This document shows, piece by piece, positions 44,301-55,312 of a stretch of 64,000 nucleotides of DNA. The stretch comes from Nepenthes gracilis (Eukaryota > Streptophyta > Magnoliopsida > Caryophyllales > Nepenthaceae). Position numbers and translations under genes: made by a program. The notes under the pieces were generated by a model. It was not told the origin of the DNA. It saw only the letters and a program-made list of their open reading frames with translations, and ran no database searches. Where the stretch lies: contig BSYO01000004.1 in NCBI GenBank assembly GCA_033239525.1, positions 10,392,037-10,456,036 on the forward strand, given 5' to 3'. How positions within the stretch are numbered: the stretch's first letter is position 1; each line of letters begins with the position of its first letter.

Positions 44301-46190
44301 TTTATAACTATCTTTTCTTATTATGCTTTCAATTGTTTACAATGAAAAATAGCATTAATGCTCTGTGTTCATTATTTTGCTTGGAACAATTATGTTGAAA
44401 TGCAACATGCTTCTTCTTCTTTTATTTTCTTGAGGGTTGAAATATTCTGTAAAAAATTGATTAAGCTACTAGAAACACTACAGGAAAACAAGGTCTGCTG
44501 TCTACAGGAAAACACTACAGAAAAATTGATTAACCTCTTCTGTGGGATTTAGTTTTATTATTAAAAAATTGAGTTTGTTTTGTGATCCTGGTTTGCTTCT
44601 GCTGTCTGCTGTTTGTGCATTCCTTCATCTTTGTTGGCTGAAGTTTTTGAACAACTTTAGTCAATAGCTTTCTTGTATAGGATGAATTCAGCTACTGGAT
44701 CCTGTAAACTCTGTTACTTGTCAAAATCTACTGAGATTTCCAAACCCATTCGTTCACACTTGCTGGTCTTCATTCATCATCATATCATGTTCTTGAAGAA
44801 ATAAATTTCTTTGCAAGATGTGAAATCAGATATTATACTGATATCTGAAACCAAGCAAGATGTAAACGACATGCTGCAGATTGAAACCAAGCTATTTTTG
44901 CTTTGCTAAGCTTATATAAATAATGATTTTATTTGATTTTTGTTGATTACAAACTGTCAATAATAGTATTAATTTAGCTGGTAGCTACTTATTTATATGG
45001 TAAATTTGGATGTGAATCTAATTAATCAGGTCTGCACAATATAAAGATTTCCTGTTGATATATTGAGCTGAATATAAGGAAAGGCCTTTTATATTTTATT
45101 TTACTCATCTAATTATCTGATTTAATTTGACTAAGTAATGGGTCACTTTTAGAAATTTTCTTGTGTAAAAATGTGTCATAAGATTATTTGGGAGAGCCAA
45201 TTGGTAATACTGTATCGCATTCACATCATGTAAGGTAGAGAACCTTATTATTTTTGTTGAGCTAAAGTGGTCATGATATATGGTTGGAGAGTAAAATATG
45301 TTCTAAATTTTCACCTAAAGATGGGTGCGTTTATATTTAAAGTAGATTTTGTTGCAGAACTTGCTTGTCAATTGCAAAATATGTCATGGCTGTGCACTTT
45401 TATATGCAGTTATATTCTTAATGATGGAGGGGTTTTTTTTTTTTATTGTGTTTACATTTAAAATTGTTCATTTGCTAACCTGTTTTCTTTTATTATGACG
45501 TGATTGTTCACTTTACATGTTACTAATTAAAGGCGAATGTTGTAAGGCTATTTGATAAGAATAAGAAACGAACTTGTGATTAATCTAGTGGGCCTACTAG
45601 TGGAACTACAGGCCAATCTAAAGTCTTAAAAGGCCAGCTAGCTTTCTTTTTCTCGGCCGATCATGTGCTAAAACAAGTGGAGGTTTATATTATTTCTCAT
45701 ATTAGTTTAGTTTATTCCTAAATATGATTAAATTATATTGAGATATCTAAAATTATATCAAAGTTATTTGAAAAATAACTTATTATCCATAACAGTGGAA
45801 CATTCAAAAAAATAAAAGATCAAATCAGATGATCTCAACATTAAAATGAAGTATACATGCAAGTTAAAATTCAGGCTGTAAATTTTAAATTTCAAATGCT
45901 TAATATGTGAATCAGCTGATTACTATTTCTTTTTTTTATCTAATTGATATTTTGAATTATTTATTGGTTAAACCATTAATATTACTTGGCAGCCTTTGAG
46001 CTGTGCGAATTATTTTGATCTGATAATTAAGTTGTAAACTCTAATTGGTGTTTTGGGTAAAGTGTCAAGGTTTTGGCAGTCTCAACTTTCGTCAAGGACT
46101 AACATTGTGAGTCTAAGTAGCTAGAATTAGAGTGTTAATTAAAGTATTGGCATGAAAAAGCCACATTCGAGTTCTCAGCAACCGGGACAT
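44301..46190 (+). other. CACTA 3' internal region, no gene seen
   Basis: No recognised domain. CACTACAGGAAAA at 44476 and CACTACAGAAAAA at 44513 look like CACTA termini but have no matching inverted partner that I can find. Confidence 0.5.
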
Positions 46191-46312
46191 GAAAGCTGCT
46201 GCTAGTTTTCTGGAGCATGATTTGCTGAAAATGACTGAAAGCTACTGCTGCTGGTTTTCTGGAGCATAATTTGTTGAAAATGGCTGAAAGCTACTGGTGG
46301 TGGTTCTCGGCA
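46191..46312 (+). repeat. Tandem repeat, about 46-49 bp, 2.6 copies
   Basis: Units begin GAAAGCTGCTGCT or GAAAGCTACTG at 46191, 46237 and 46286, each followed by TTTTCTGGAGCAT in the first two. Rich in GCTGCT triplets. Related shorter words (GAAATTGAAGGCTT) recur to 46680. Confidence 0.7.
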
Positions 46313-46899
46313 TAAAGACAGAAGATATAGAGTTTACTGCTGCTAAAAACGGTTTATTTCAATGAAACATATTGTTGCTGAAAATGGCTGCTGCTACTGC
46401 TATTCATTTCAAGTTCATCAGCTTCAATTTTTTTTGTTGGTTTGTTGGCAATGTTTTTTCAACTCCATCTGATTCTGTTGGCAATGTTTCGGCAACTCTG
46501 CAAAGTGAAACAAGATTCAGTGAAATTGAAGGCTTCAATGAGTTAAATATGTTTTTGTCATCAGCTTCCCCAGAAAAACATATTTCAGTGAAATTGAAAG
46601 CATGTTGGCAATGGCTTCTGTGAAATTGAAGGCTTTGTTCCATCAAAATTGAAAGCTTCTGTGAAACAAGATTCAGGCTTTGTTTCTGATATTCGTGCAT
46701 CAGAGCAGCAAAATCCTTTCAATTCAGAAATTGAATTTTTTTTTTTTTACATTAGAAGCTATATTTAAAAAAAAAAAAAATTGTTGTAAGATAATTTAAT
46801 ATTTGTGTTGAAATGAATTAGATATATGTGTTAAATTTTTATCCATTAAAAGTATATAATTTAAGTTTAAAATTATATACTTTTTGTGGTAATCATTTG

Positions 46900-47158
46900 T
46901 CATTAAATATAATATTTAGTAACAAATTAAAAATATATTTCAGTGATAAAATTATTTTATTACTAAAATATATTATTTAGTGACAATTTATTTTTTATCA
47001 CTAAAGAAATCTTTTAGTGACAATATAAAAAATTATCATTAAATATTTAGTGACAATTTAGTAACAAAATATTATTTTGTCACTAAAAATTTTAGTGACA
47101 AATTTATAATCTTTAGTGATAAATTATTTTATCATTAAATATTAATATTGTTGTTGTG
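46900..47158. repeat. CACTA subterminal repeats and right terminus
   Basis: At least five near copies of TTTAGTGACAA and two or more inverted copies (TTGTCACTAAA) between 46970 and 47115, with less exact ones around. The array ends TTGTTGTTGTG at 47158. Such arrays are the binding sites for the second CACTA protein. Confidence 0.7.
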
Positions 47159-47504
47159 CACATTAGTTAACTTCCCATTAGTTTTATTCCCATTAGTTAC
47201 TGGTTGTTATCTTTCCATTACATATGCCATTAGTGGTCTTCTGTTACATGTGCATTGCACATGGGGCCATTGGCTAGGATATTGCTTGTACAAGGAATCC
47301 ATAACAGTCAAGAATTACTTTCCCAATTTTGTTTTCCATTTCTCTCTTCTCTCTGTTTTCTCTCTCTATTTCTCGACCCTTCTCTTATGCTCTCTTAGAT
47401 CTCTCTCGTCCTTTTCCCTCCGTTGAACTCCTTCCCCTCTCCATTTACTTCTAACTTTGTTTGTGGCTTGTGATTGGAGCCAAGCAGTTCGAGTGCTTAC
47501 AACA
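47159..47504 (+). repeat. 5' LTR of Reina-like element, truncated
   Basis: Aligns with about 52205-52565, starting inside the LTR at CATTAGTTAACTTCCCATTAG and ending TGCTTACAACA at 47504. A 22-bp segment present in the 3' LTR near 52515 is absent. The CACTA end abuts its left side. A likely primer site TTTGGTGCTCTCATTGAGA follows at 47506. Confidence 0.8.
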
Positions 47505-47879
47505 GTTTGGTGCTCTCATTGAGACATAGTTAAGCGTATACTGATGATGTACAAGGCACACGAAGAGTCCATTTTTGACATCTTGCAAGAGTTGAAGGAA
47601 CATGCAAACAAATCCAGCAATCCTTCGGCGAGTTACAATAAATAATTATTGAGATGCGCCAATCCCTCAATCGACTCAAATGACAGTCCCTGCCATACTC
47701 GAATCCCCCATTATCACCCACTTTTCCTCTCTTTACCATTTTCACAGTAGTGCTATTGCACCCTACACCTCAAACCCTAACCCTACTTCCACATCACAAC
47801 CCGATCTACAAATCTCCTCATAAATCCAATTACCAAAACTTAAAATCCCATTCTTCACTGGAAAAAAATGTTATTGGTT

Positions 47880-48440
47880 GATTATTCTAAATTGAGCGAT
47901 TTTTTTTGTACCATGGCACTCTGCCGGACCAAAAATTAACGGTGGCTGTGTTCTATATGTTGGGTGCTGCACTCTAGTGGTACCAATGGATACATATAAC
48001 TTAACAGCTAACCACTTGGGAAGCTTTCATGATGGACCTCAAACTTCATTTCGAGCCATCCTCATACTTGAATCCAAAGGTGACTTTGTACAAACTGCGC
48101 CAAGGTACTACAATGGCTGCCTATATGGCTGAGTTTAAGTCCCTCTCTACATGGACGCCAGGGTTACCTACCACCAATTTGTTAAACTGTTTCATTTTGG
48201 GACTCAAGGACGACATCCGCCGAAAGATACTGTTGCTGAAACCGTTGACTTCACCGGATGCCATAGGAGTGGCGAAATTGGTGGAGGAAAAACTAGAGGC
48301 CTGCCGACCAAGTTTTCAGCGCCCACCCCTATCCAGGCTCCTAGGTAATTCTATTTCAATGTCAGTAAAACCCACTTTACCCAAATTGCCTATAAAGAAA
48401 CCGACACCAGTTGAAATGGCTGCTCTAGAGCACTAGGTCT
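47880..48440 (+). pseudogene. gag: gag of Reina-like element
   Basis: The retrotransposon Gag core reads LKLHFEPSSYLNPKVTLYKL and YMAEFKSLSTWTPGLPT at 48029-48190, then FILGLKDDIRRKILLLKPL. The upstream part is broken. No zinc knuckle is seen, though a CN-like segment may be lost near 48450. Gag packages the RNA. Confidence 0.75.
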
Positions 48441-48619
48441 GTATTTCAATTGTGATGAGAAATTTACACAAGGCCACCGCTGCAATCCTCCAAATGTCTG
48501 TGTATATTGGCTGAGGAGGAGGCTAGCACATTGCCTGGACTCCAAAGTTGGGAGGTGGGTCTAGTGGATCCCGAATATATGGAGGAATACCTCCAGGAGG
48601 CCGACCCATCACCTCCACC

Positions 48620-51600
48620 AGCCGAATCCACCCCAACTATATCTCTCTATGCTGTAGAAGGACACTTTGTTCCTTCCACCTTACGACTGCAAGGAGTTAT
48701 TGCAAGCCAACCTGTTGTTATATTAGTTGACAGCGGCGCCACTCACAACTTCTTGTAAACACTCATGGCCAAGTATTTTGGGCTTTTGATTGAGTCCTCT
48801 CACCACCTCAATGTCACCGAAGGAAATGGGGCTTTCCTAAGATATGAAGGATTGTATACTAGGGTTTCGGTTACATTGGGGCAAACGTGCTTTGATATAA
48901 ATCTCTATTTGCTGGCAATATATGGGGCTAATCTTGTATTCGACGTGTACTGACTAGCAACAATTGCGTTTGTGCTGTTTGACTACCGGTCATTATGGAT
49001 AAGTTTCGACAATGCCGGCACTAAGCTCACATTACGTGGCTTGTCACTGGCTTCAATCTCCACCATGACGTTGGGACAGTTGACTACTTCCAGCTCACCA
49101 TTTTGCCTTCACAAGAAGCTCCATAGACCACCCACTCGGTTGTGACATTTGACCCTACCTAATTTCCCTCAAATGTCAACTCTCAAATTATTCATACCCT
49201 TTGCCAACTCCTCTCTTCCTTTGCCGATATTTTTGAGATTCCACACAGATTGCCTCCACATCATTAGACCGACGATCGTATTACTCTAAAACCCAACACG
49301 AAGCCAGTGAACGTCAAGCCATATCGATATCTGCACTTCCAAAAGGCGAAAATGGAATGACTAATTCGTGAGATGCTTACAGAAGACATCATTCAGCCTA
49401 GTACCAGTATATTTTCTTCCCAAATTTTGCTAGTAAAAAAGAAGGATGGCAGTTGGCATTCTTGTGTGGACTACCGGGCACTAAATGTTGTTATCATTAA
49501 AGATTGATTTCCTACACCTACCGTGGATGAGTTGCTAGATGGGCTCCATGGGGAAGTTTGTTTTCCAAACTGGACCTATGGTCCGGATATCATCAGATAC
49601 GGGTGCAAGCTGCCGACGTACACAAGACAACTTTCAAAATCCACGAAGGACACTACAAGTTCTTGGTAATGCTCTTTAGCCACTCGAATGCTCCTTCCAC
49701 CTCCCAATCTGAAATAAATACCATTTTTCGTCCCATTCTCCAGAAGTTTGTGCTGGTATTCTTCGATGACATTTAGGTTTACAACCCCACATGGGAGCAA
49801 CATTGCCAACATCTTACCCGGGTACTCCAAATTCTGCGGGACTAGGTTTTTCTTGCCAAACACAACAAATGTGAGTCCGGGCGCACTTCGATAGCTTACC
49901 TAGGATATATTGTTTCAGAACTGGGTGTCATGGTGGATCTTGTTAAAATTGAGGCATTGTAACGGTGGCGTGAACCCACTAATGTTAAGTAGTTGCGAGG
50001 CTTCCTGGGGTTAATCGGTTATTATTGCCGGTTTGACGCCCCCTATGCCCAAATCACTGTGTCCTTTACCCAATTATTACGGAAGGACGCCTTTGTATGA
50101 TCCGTAAGGGAAACAACAGCTTTCAATGCTATTAACACTGTCCTCACGACAACTCCATTCCTGACTTTACCCGATTCTCTAAAATATTTGTCTTCCAAAC
50201 CGATGCATTCGGAAATGGAATAGGAGTTGTGCTGATGCAAGCTGGATACCTGATTGCATTTTTCAGTAAATAGTTAAGCTCCATGCTACAAAACACCTCC
50301 ACATACATCCAGGAGTTTTGCGCCATTGTAGAGGTAGTGAAGAAATGGTGACAATACCTGTTAGGAATAAAATTTACTATCCAAACCGATCACCAGCCCC
50401 TCAAGGTCTTATTAACTTAGACTATTCACACTTCGGAACAGCAATAATAGATTACTAAGTTCTTGGGGTATGATTTTGAGATTACTTACAAAACTGGAAG
50501 GAAAAATAGATTGAAAGATGCACTATGTAGACTACCAGCAGGCTCCTGTCAGGCTTTGTGTGCATCTTCCAGACCAGTGGTGGCCCTCCTCACCACCCTT
50601 TGCAGTTTTTACACGGAAAATCCAACTTTATCCGGACTGTTGGTTCCATCCAAGATTGGCCAGGTGACTTTGAACACTACACAACGAAGGATGGTCTAGT
50701 TTTTTTCAAAGGCGGAATTTTAGTCCCCACTGATTCCGCCTTGCAGGACCTCATTTTACATGAGTATCATGATTCACCACTTGGTGGACATGCTAGATTT
50801 CAATAGACACTTGCTCGAATATCTACTAATTTTTACTGGCCCCACATACGTAACGACATCCGTAAGTATATTTTTCGATGCACTACCTACCAATAGGTCA
50901 AGCCCTTTAATGTGGCGCCTTAAGGGAAACTGCTGCCGCTTCTAATCCCCGAAAAAATCTGAGATTCACTTTCCATGAACTTTATCACTCATCTACCGAC
51001 TTTTGGTAAAAAAATCGTAATATTTGCGGTGGTGGACCGCCTATCTAAATATACTGACTTCTCAGCCCTTCCCACCCACTTTTTGGCAAAAGGCTTGGCT
51101 GCCGTCTTTGCTCAAGAGGTCTGCCATTTGCACGGTCTGCCCACAAAAATTGTATCTAATCACGATCCTGTTTTTATGAGCAAGTTTTGGAAGAAACTTT
51201 TTAAGTTGCAGGTCACCACCTTATCCAGTAGTAACTCCAATCATACTCAAATTGATGGACAAATGAAAGTAGTCAATCGTTGTTTAGAGGATTTTCTATG
51301 CTGTTTTGTGGGCGAGAACCCTTCCGCTTGGACTTAATTATGGGCAGAGTGGAGTTGCAATGCAATGTGGCATTTGTCTATCAAAATGAGTCCATTTGAG
51401 ACAATGTATGGCATTTCTCCCCCTTCTTTTGTAAATTACATACACGACACCTCCTCAATTGCGGCTGTCAATGATTTGCTCATTGCTCGCACTAACCTGC
51501 TTGCCAGACTCAAGACTAACCTTCAACGAGAACGGCTACGCATGAAGAACCAACCCGATGCTTATCGCTCCACTGAGAATTTCAAGTAGGAAACTAGATT

Positions 51601-52085
51601 TACGTCAAGCTTCAACCATACCAATGATCCACAGTGGCTCACTAGCAATCCAATAAATTGGTTAAACGGTACTACGGACCTTTCTTCATTTCAGAATGTA
51701 TTGGACTAGTGACATACCGCTTGAACCTTCCCGACTATTCTCATATTTATAATGTCTTCCATGTATCCTTGCTGAAACGTGGTCTCGCCGAAGCACCCAG
51801 CCAACCCGTATCCTTGTCGCATGAGGCTCCGAGAACTCAGCCGCTTCTATTCCTATTCCAGATCATTGGCTTCCGCAAGGTGCTGCAATAGGGTGTTTTC
51901 ATTCCATAATTCCTAGTCCATTGGCAATCTCAATTCGCTGAAGAAGTTACATGGAAATCAACCACTGAATTCATTCAGAATTTTTCTACTTTTAACCTTA
52001 AGAACAAGATTCTATTTAATAGGAAGAGTAATGCTACCGACCTCATCGCTACCGAGGTTACTGCAGCACCCAGTCAGCCGAGGTC
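48620..52085 (+). pseudogene. pol: pol of Reina-like element (PR, RT, RNase H, integrase, chromodomain)
   Basis: Protease at 48700-48755 (VVILVDSGATHNFL). RT at 49270-49780 (TKPVNVKPYRY-like, then [21 protein letters not shown] for the usual active-site DD). RNase H at 50100-50500. Integrase zinc finger near 50750-50880 (HEYHDSPLGGHARFQ). Integrase core at 50975-51337 (MNFITHLP, VVDRLSKYTDF, SNHDPVFMS, where Asn-His stands for the usual Asp at the second catalytic site region). KRYYGPFFISECIG and YNVFHVSLLK at 51660-51780. A chromodomain-like part at 51900-52040 (VHWQSQFAEEVTWKS). Stops and indels throughout. Confidence 0.85.
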
Positions 52086-52116
52086 TTGAAAAAGCGGCAG
52101 GACAGTACACCCACTT

Positions 52117-52565
52117 TGAAAATACCAAAACTACATCTAATCTTATATTTAGTAGTTATTAGTTGCTATTATTAGATGCTACTATTACCAGTTTTATTCC
52201 CCCATTAGTTAACTTCCCATTAGTTATTGGTTGTTATCTTTCCATTACAAGTGCCAATAGTAGTCTTTTTTACATGTGCATTCTGTTACACGTGCATTGT
52301 GCGTGGGGTCGTTGGCCAGCATATAGCTTGTACAGGAATTCCATTACAGTCAAGAATTACTTTCCCAATTCTGTTTTTCCTTTTTCTCTTCTCTGTGTTC
52401 TCTCTCTATTTCTCGATCCTTCTCTTCTGCTCTCTCAGATTTCCCTCATCCTTTTCCCTCAGCTAAACTCCTTCCCCTTCCCATTTACTTCTGACTTTGT
52501 TTGTGGCTTGTGATTTTTACGCAGTTGGTGTTAAATGGTGCCGAGCGGTTCGAGTGCCTGCAACA
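52117..52565 (+). repeat. 3' LTR of Reina-like element
   Basis: Ends TGCCTGCAACA at 52565, aligned to the 5' LTR end. The start is uncertain: TGAAAATACC at 52117 is the first plausible TG after a purine-rich segment (52087-52104). Confidence 0.65.
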
Positions 52566-52700
52566 GAATTCTACTTATATGAGCTAAGGGTTGTATTACA
52601 GTTTGAAAAAGCTTTTGAGTGTACGGTGGAAGACGATGCTTGGTATGTCATTTACTTTGACGATGTGAAGACTAAAAGCCCACCTATAAAGGATGATTAG
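52566..52700 (+). pseudogene. Short ORF remnant beside the 3' LTR, unrecognised
   Basis: After GAATT, 44 codons read FYLYELRVVLQFEKAFECTV, then an acidic tail ending IKDD and a stop. The composition looks coding, and it may be an exon or gene fragment of the pre-insertion site, but I do not recognise it and the upstream part is not found beyond the element. Confidence 0.3.
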
Positions 52701-53535
52701 AAAAGTGCTATGTATTTTGTAAAATTTTTAAAACGATTTTACAAAATAATTTTTTAAAATTTTAACTCGTTATATGTAAGATCTATTTATTTTTAAGAAT
52801 ATTATGATGGTGAAAATAAAATTGCCATGATTATATAAAATGAATACTTGAGATTGAGTTCTGTGGCCAAAGGAAAGAAGGGAAAGTTTTAAGAATATTA
52901 AAAAAATCTTAAAACTCTTAATTTATTATTATATGTTACGATTGCTTTAAATCCCCATTTTAAACTTTAAGTATGTCCGGTTTTACTTTGATGAAATTTA
53001 CAATTCTTTGATTACCAAGCATTTAAATATTTTTAAAAATATATCTCAAATAATACTTTTTCTACCTACTATATTTTTAATAATATGGCACTTTGAATTC
53101 GATATTTTAAAGTAATAGTATCTCATATATATGTTTTTTCTTTTTTCTTATTAGAAGTGGACCAAGTTAAACTCAGACGCTGATAATTTTTCACTTTGAT
53201 TATTATTTCTGATTTATTTATTTTGGTTACATTTATTATATTATTCATAACAATTTTAAAATATTATTATTACAATAGCAATAATGTCATTTATTTACTT
53301 TGACATTGTATATGATATCTCAAACCAAAAAATATATATATCATTTTGAGCTAATGTGATTGTATTACAAACTATATAAATAATTCAAATTAAACCAAAT
53401 TGCAGGATATTAGTTTGGATAATTTATATCAACGGTTGATTTAATTTGACTTAATAAAAATTTTAACAACATATAATTTGATACATATTATTTTTTAATC
53501 TGCATCAAACTAATTCATATTCAAATATATATATA
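52701..53535. other. AT-rich intergenic DNA, no gene seen
   Basis: Very AT-rich, no ORF of interest. The last bases ATATA (53531-53535) would be the left target duplication of the next element, but the right partner is outside the window. Confidence 0.6.
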
Positions 53536-54656
53536 TGAAGCGTACTTGGATCCAATTTCGAACAGATTTGGATTCGTCTGGTTGGTTTGATCCGGCTCCG
53601 TTCACTGAATCTTAATCCTGCGCACCACTAAAGTGAACGAGAGGTCAGTGTGTGGACGGAAGGTTGTCTCACCGAAAACATTCCAACGTTCAAGTCAATA
53701 AAAAAGCCTTCGAATCAAGGAATGTTAACTGACAAGTAAAAGAGAGAGAAAGAGAATAAGTTTGTCAGGAGTGTTAGCCCGTTGAGAATGAGAGTTCCAA
53801 CTTACTGCTCACGGAGAGCGAGCGAAAACTGCGTCCCGAAAGCGTGAAAGTTTTGGGGGACAGTTCTCAGAGAGCCGGAAAGGACTCCTGTAGTCGGGAG
53901 GCCTTTGGTGGGATTTAAAGGTGAACATTGTATGCAGAGAGAGAGAAAGAGAGTCTTTGTTCAAGCACTGTGAATGTTCGTGACTTGTTTTAGGAAGTCT
54001 CTTTGTTTTCTCAGAAAGCGTGTACTGTATGTTCTCTTGAAGGTAAGTTAGAGAGCATATTTGAAAGCTTGTCTTCTAGAATGAAGACTCCAAGCTTATA
54101 TAAATAGCAGGAGAGCCACCTTCTTTGGTCAAGGTGGCGTGATCTTCTGGCCTGGCAATGGCGGCCTTCTCTGAGTTGGTGAGCATGACTGGCGTGGTTT
54201 GATGGATCCTTTTCCTTCTGAACAGTGCAATGGATATTCAAATTGTCAGATCTCTTTCATGCTCTTGTGACCATTTTGACTCTAACGTTGGCGCTGAGTT
54301 CAATGCTGCCTTTTTGAAGAAGATCAACTTTTGAAAAAGCGGGTAATCATGAAAGGATGGTTGATTTTCGTGTACAAGATCGCCTGTCAAGTTCGGCCTG
54401 GCCCGTATTAGATTTACCATCTTTTTGGGCCTACTGTTACAGTATTTTCAGTCAACGCTCAGGTTGACCGTCTAAACGCGAGTTGGCCACCTTCAACGGT
54501 CAACGCTGGCGTTAACCGTTTTGAGCTTTTCAGGTTTTGGGCCTTTCAGATTTTGGGTCTTCACCTCCTGTTGGGCCAACACTGGAATTGACCGTCCAAC
54601 AGGCTATTTGGGCCTTCTTTGATAGTTGGGCCAGCCCAACTACGGTGTACCTATCA
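53536..54656 (-). repeat. 3' LTR of the Tat element
   Basis: 1121 bp. On the minus strand it starts TGATAGGTACACC and ends CCAAGTACGCTTCA. A minus-strand TATA box (TTTATATAAG) is at about 54096-54106. It matches 63270-64000 in direct orientation. Confidence 0.9.
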
Positions 54657-54671
54657 CTAGCTCCCCATGCT
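54657..54671 (-). other. Polypurine tract of the Tat element
   Basis: On the minus strand AGCATGGGGAGCTAG directly precedes the 3' LTR. Only moderately purine-rich. Confidence 0.5.
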
Positions 54672-54775
54672 AGTGGCTAGAATTCTGGCCTCCGGCATAT
54701 TTATGATGGGATGCCCTTCATTGCCCTTCGTTGCCTAAGAATTCTGAAGGACTTTATGAAAAGCGGAGAAAAACA

Positions 54776-55002
54776 TTGACTGGATCGTTGACCGTCTTTG
54801 GTCAGATTCGGAGAAGAAAATTGACCAGATCTGTTGACCGTCTTTGGTTAAATCCGGAGAAGAAATTTGATCGGATCTGTTGACCGTCTTTGGTCAGTTC
54901 CGGAGAAGAAAGTTGACTAGATTTGTTGACCGTCTTTAGTCAGATCCGGAGAAGAAAATTGACCGGATCTGTTGACCGTCTTTGGCCAAAATCCGGAAAA
55001 CT
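54776..55002 (+). repeat. 45-46-bp tandem repeat, five copies
   Basis: Units start TTGAC or TTGAT at 54776, 54821, 54867, 54913 and 54959. Each contains GTTGACCGTCTTTGG and CGGAGAAGAAA. It lies between the 3' LTR and the extra ORF, about 300 bp upstream of the ORF start. Confidence 0.9.
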
Positions 55003-55117
55003 TCCTGTGCGCCCTGATTGACGCGTGGCCATTAGCCGGTTTGTCAGGCAAAAAGCGGATATGTGTCTTCTCTTGGTTGGACCGTTATCCATGCTATTAA
55101 TGCGTCAGAAGATCTGC

Positions 55118-55126
55118 TTTATAAGG
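55118..55126 (+). promoter_or_regulatory. TATA-like box of the antisense ORF
   Basis: TTTATAAGG on the plus strand, about 190 bp upstream of the ATG at 55313, followed by a pyrimidine-rich leader (55200-55310). This suggests a promoter of its own, opposite to that of the element. Confidence 0.45.
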
Positions 55127-55312
55127 GGCCATTAGGGAGGTGACACGTGGCAGAAATGATGGCGTGCTTTCTCGAGGCAGTTTAAGACGTTTCACACCTT
55201 GCCGTTTAAGTTTTCCTCTTTGTTCTGAGTATTCTCTCACGCATCCTACCTTGCCTTCTCTGTCTTCAACATTTTCTCATTCCCAAAGAAATCCTAATTT
55301 TCTCTATTAACC

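Larger units (their letters stand above)
39186..47158 (+). mobile_element. CACTA (En/Spm) DNA transposon relic, 5' end missing
   Basis: Contains the 3' part of a TPase gene (39186-40596), parts of a second Ptta/En/Spm-type gene (41870-44300) and an AT-rich terminal region with direct and inverted TTTAGTGACAA repeats ending TTGTTGTTGTG at 47158, a decayed form of the usual terminus ending TAGTG. The left end is lost, with the transposase joined to Copia A sequence. The right end lies within a Gypsy LTR. Confidence 0.75.
47159..52565 (+). mobile_element. Ty3/Gypsy chromovirus, Reina-like, degenerate
   Basis: 5' LTR remainder, gag, protease, RT, RNase H, integrase, chromodomain-like C-terminus and 3' LTR in Gypsy order on the plus strand, with many stops. 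The integrase C-terminal VNDLL and the chromodomain tail ending in F-NL-NK fit the Reina lineage. The 5' LTR lacks its first part, replaced by the CACTA right end. GAATT follows the 3' LTR. Confidence 0.85.

Noticed and set aside
44476..44525. CACTACAGGAAAA and CACTACAGAAAAA as termini of a nested CACTA element
   Set aside because: They match the terminal motif, but I found no inverted partner or 3-bp duplication. Likely chance or internal motif copies.
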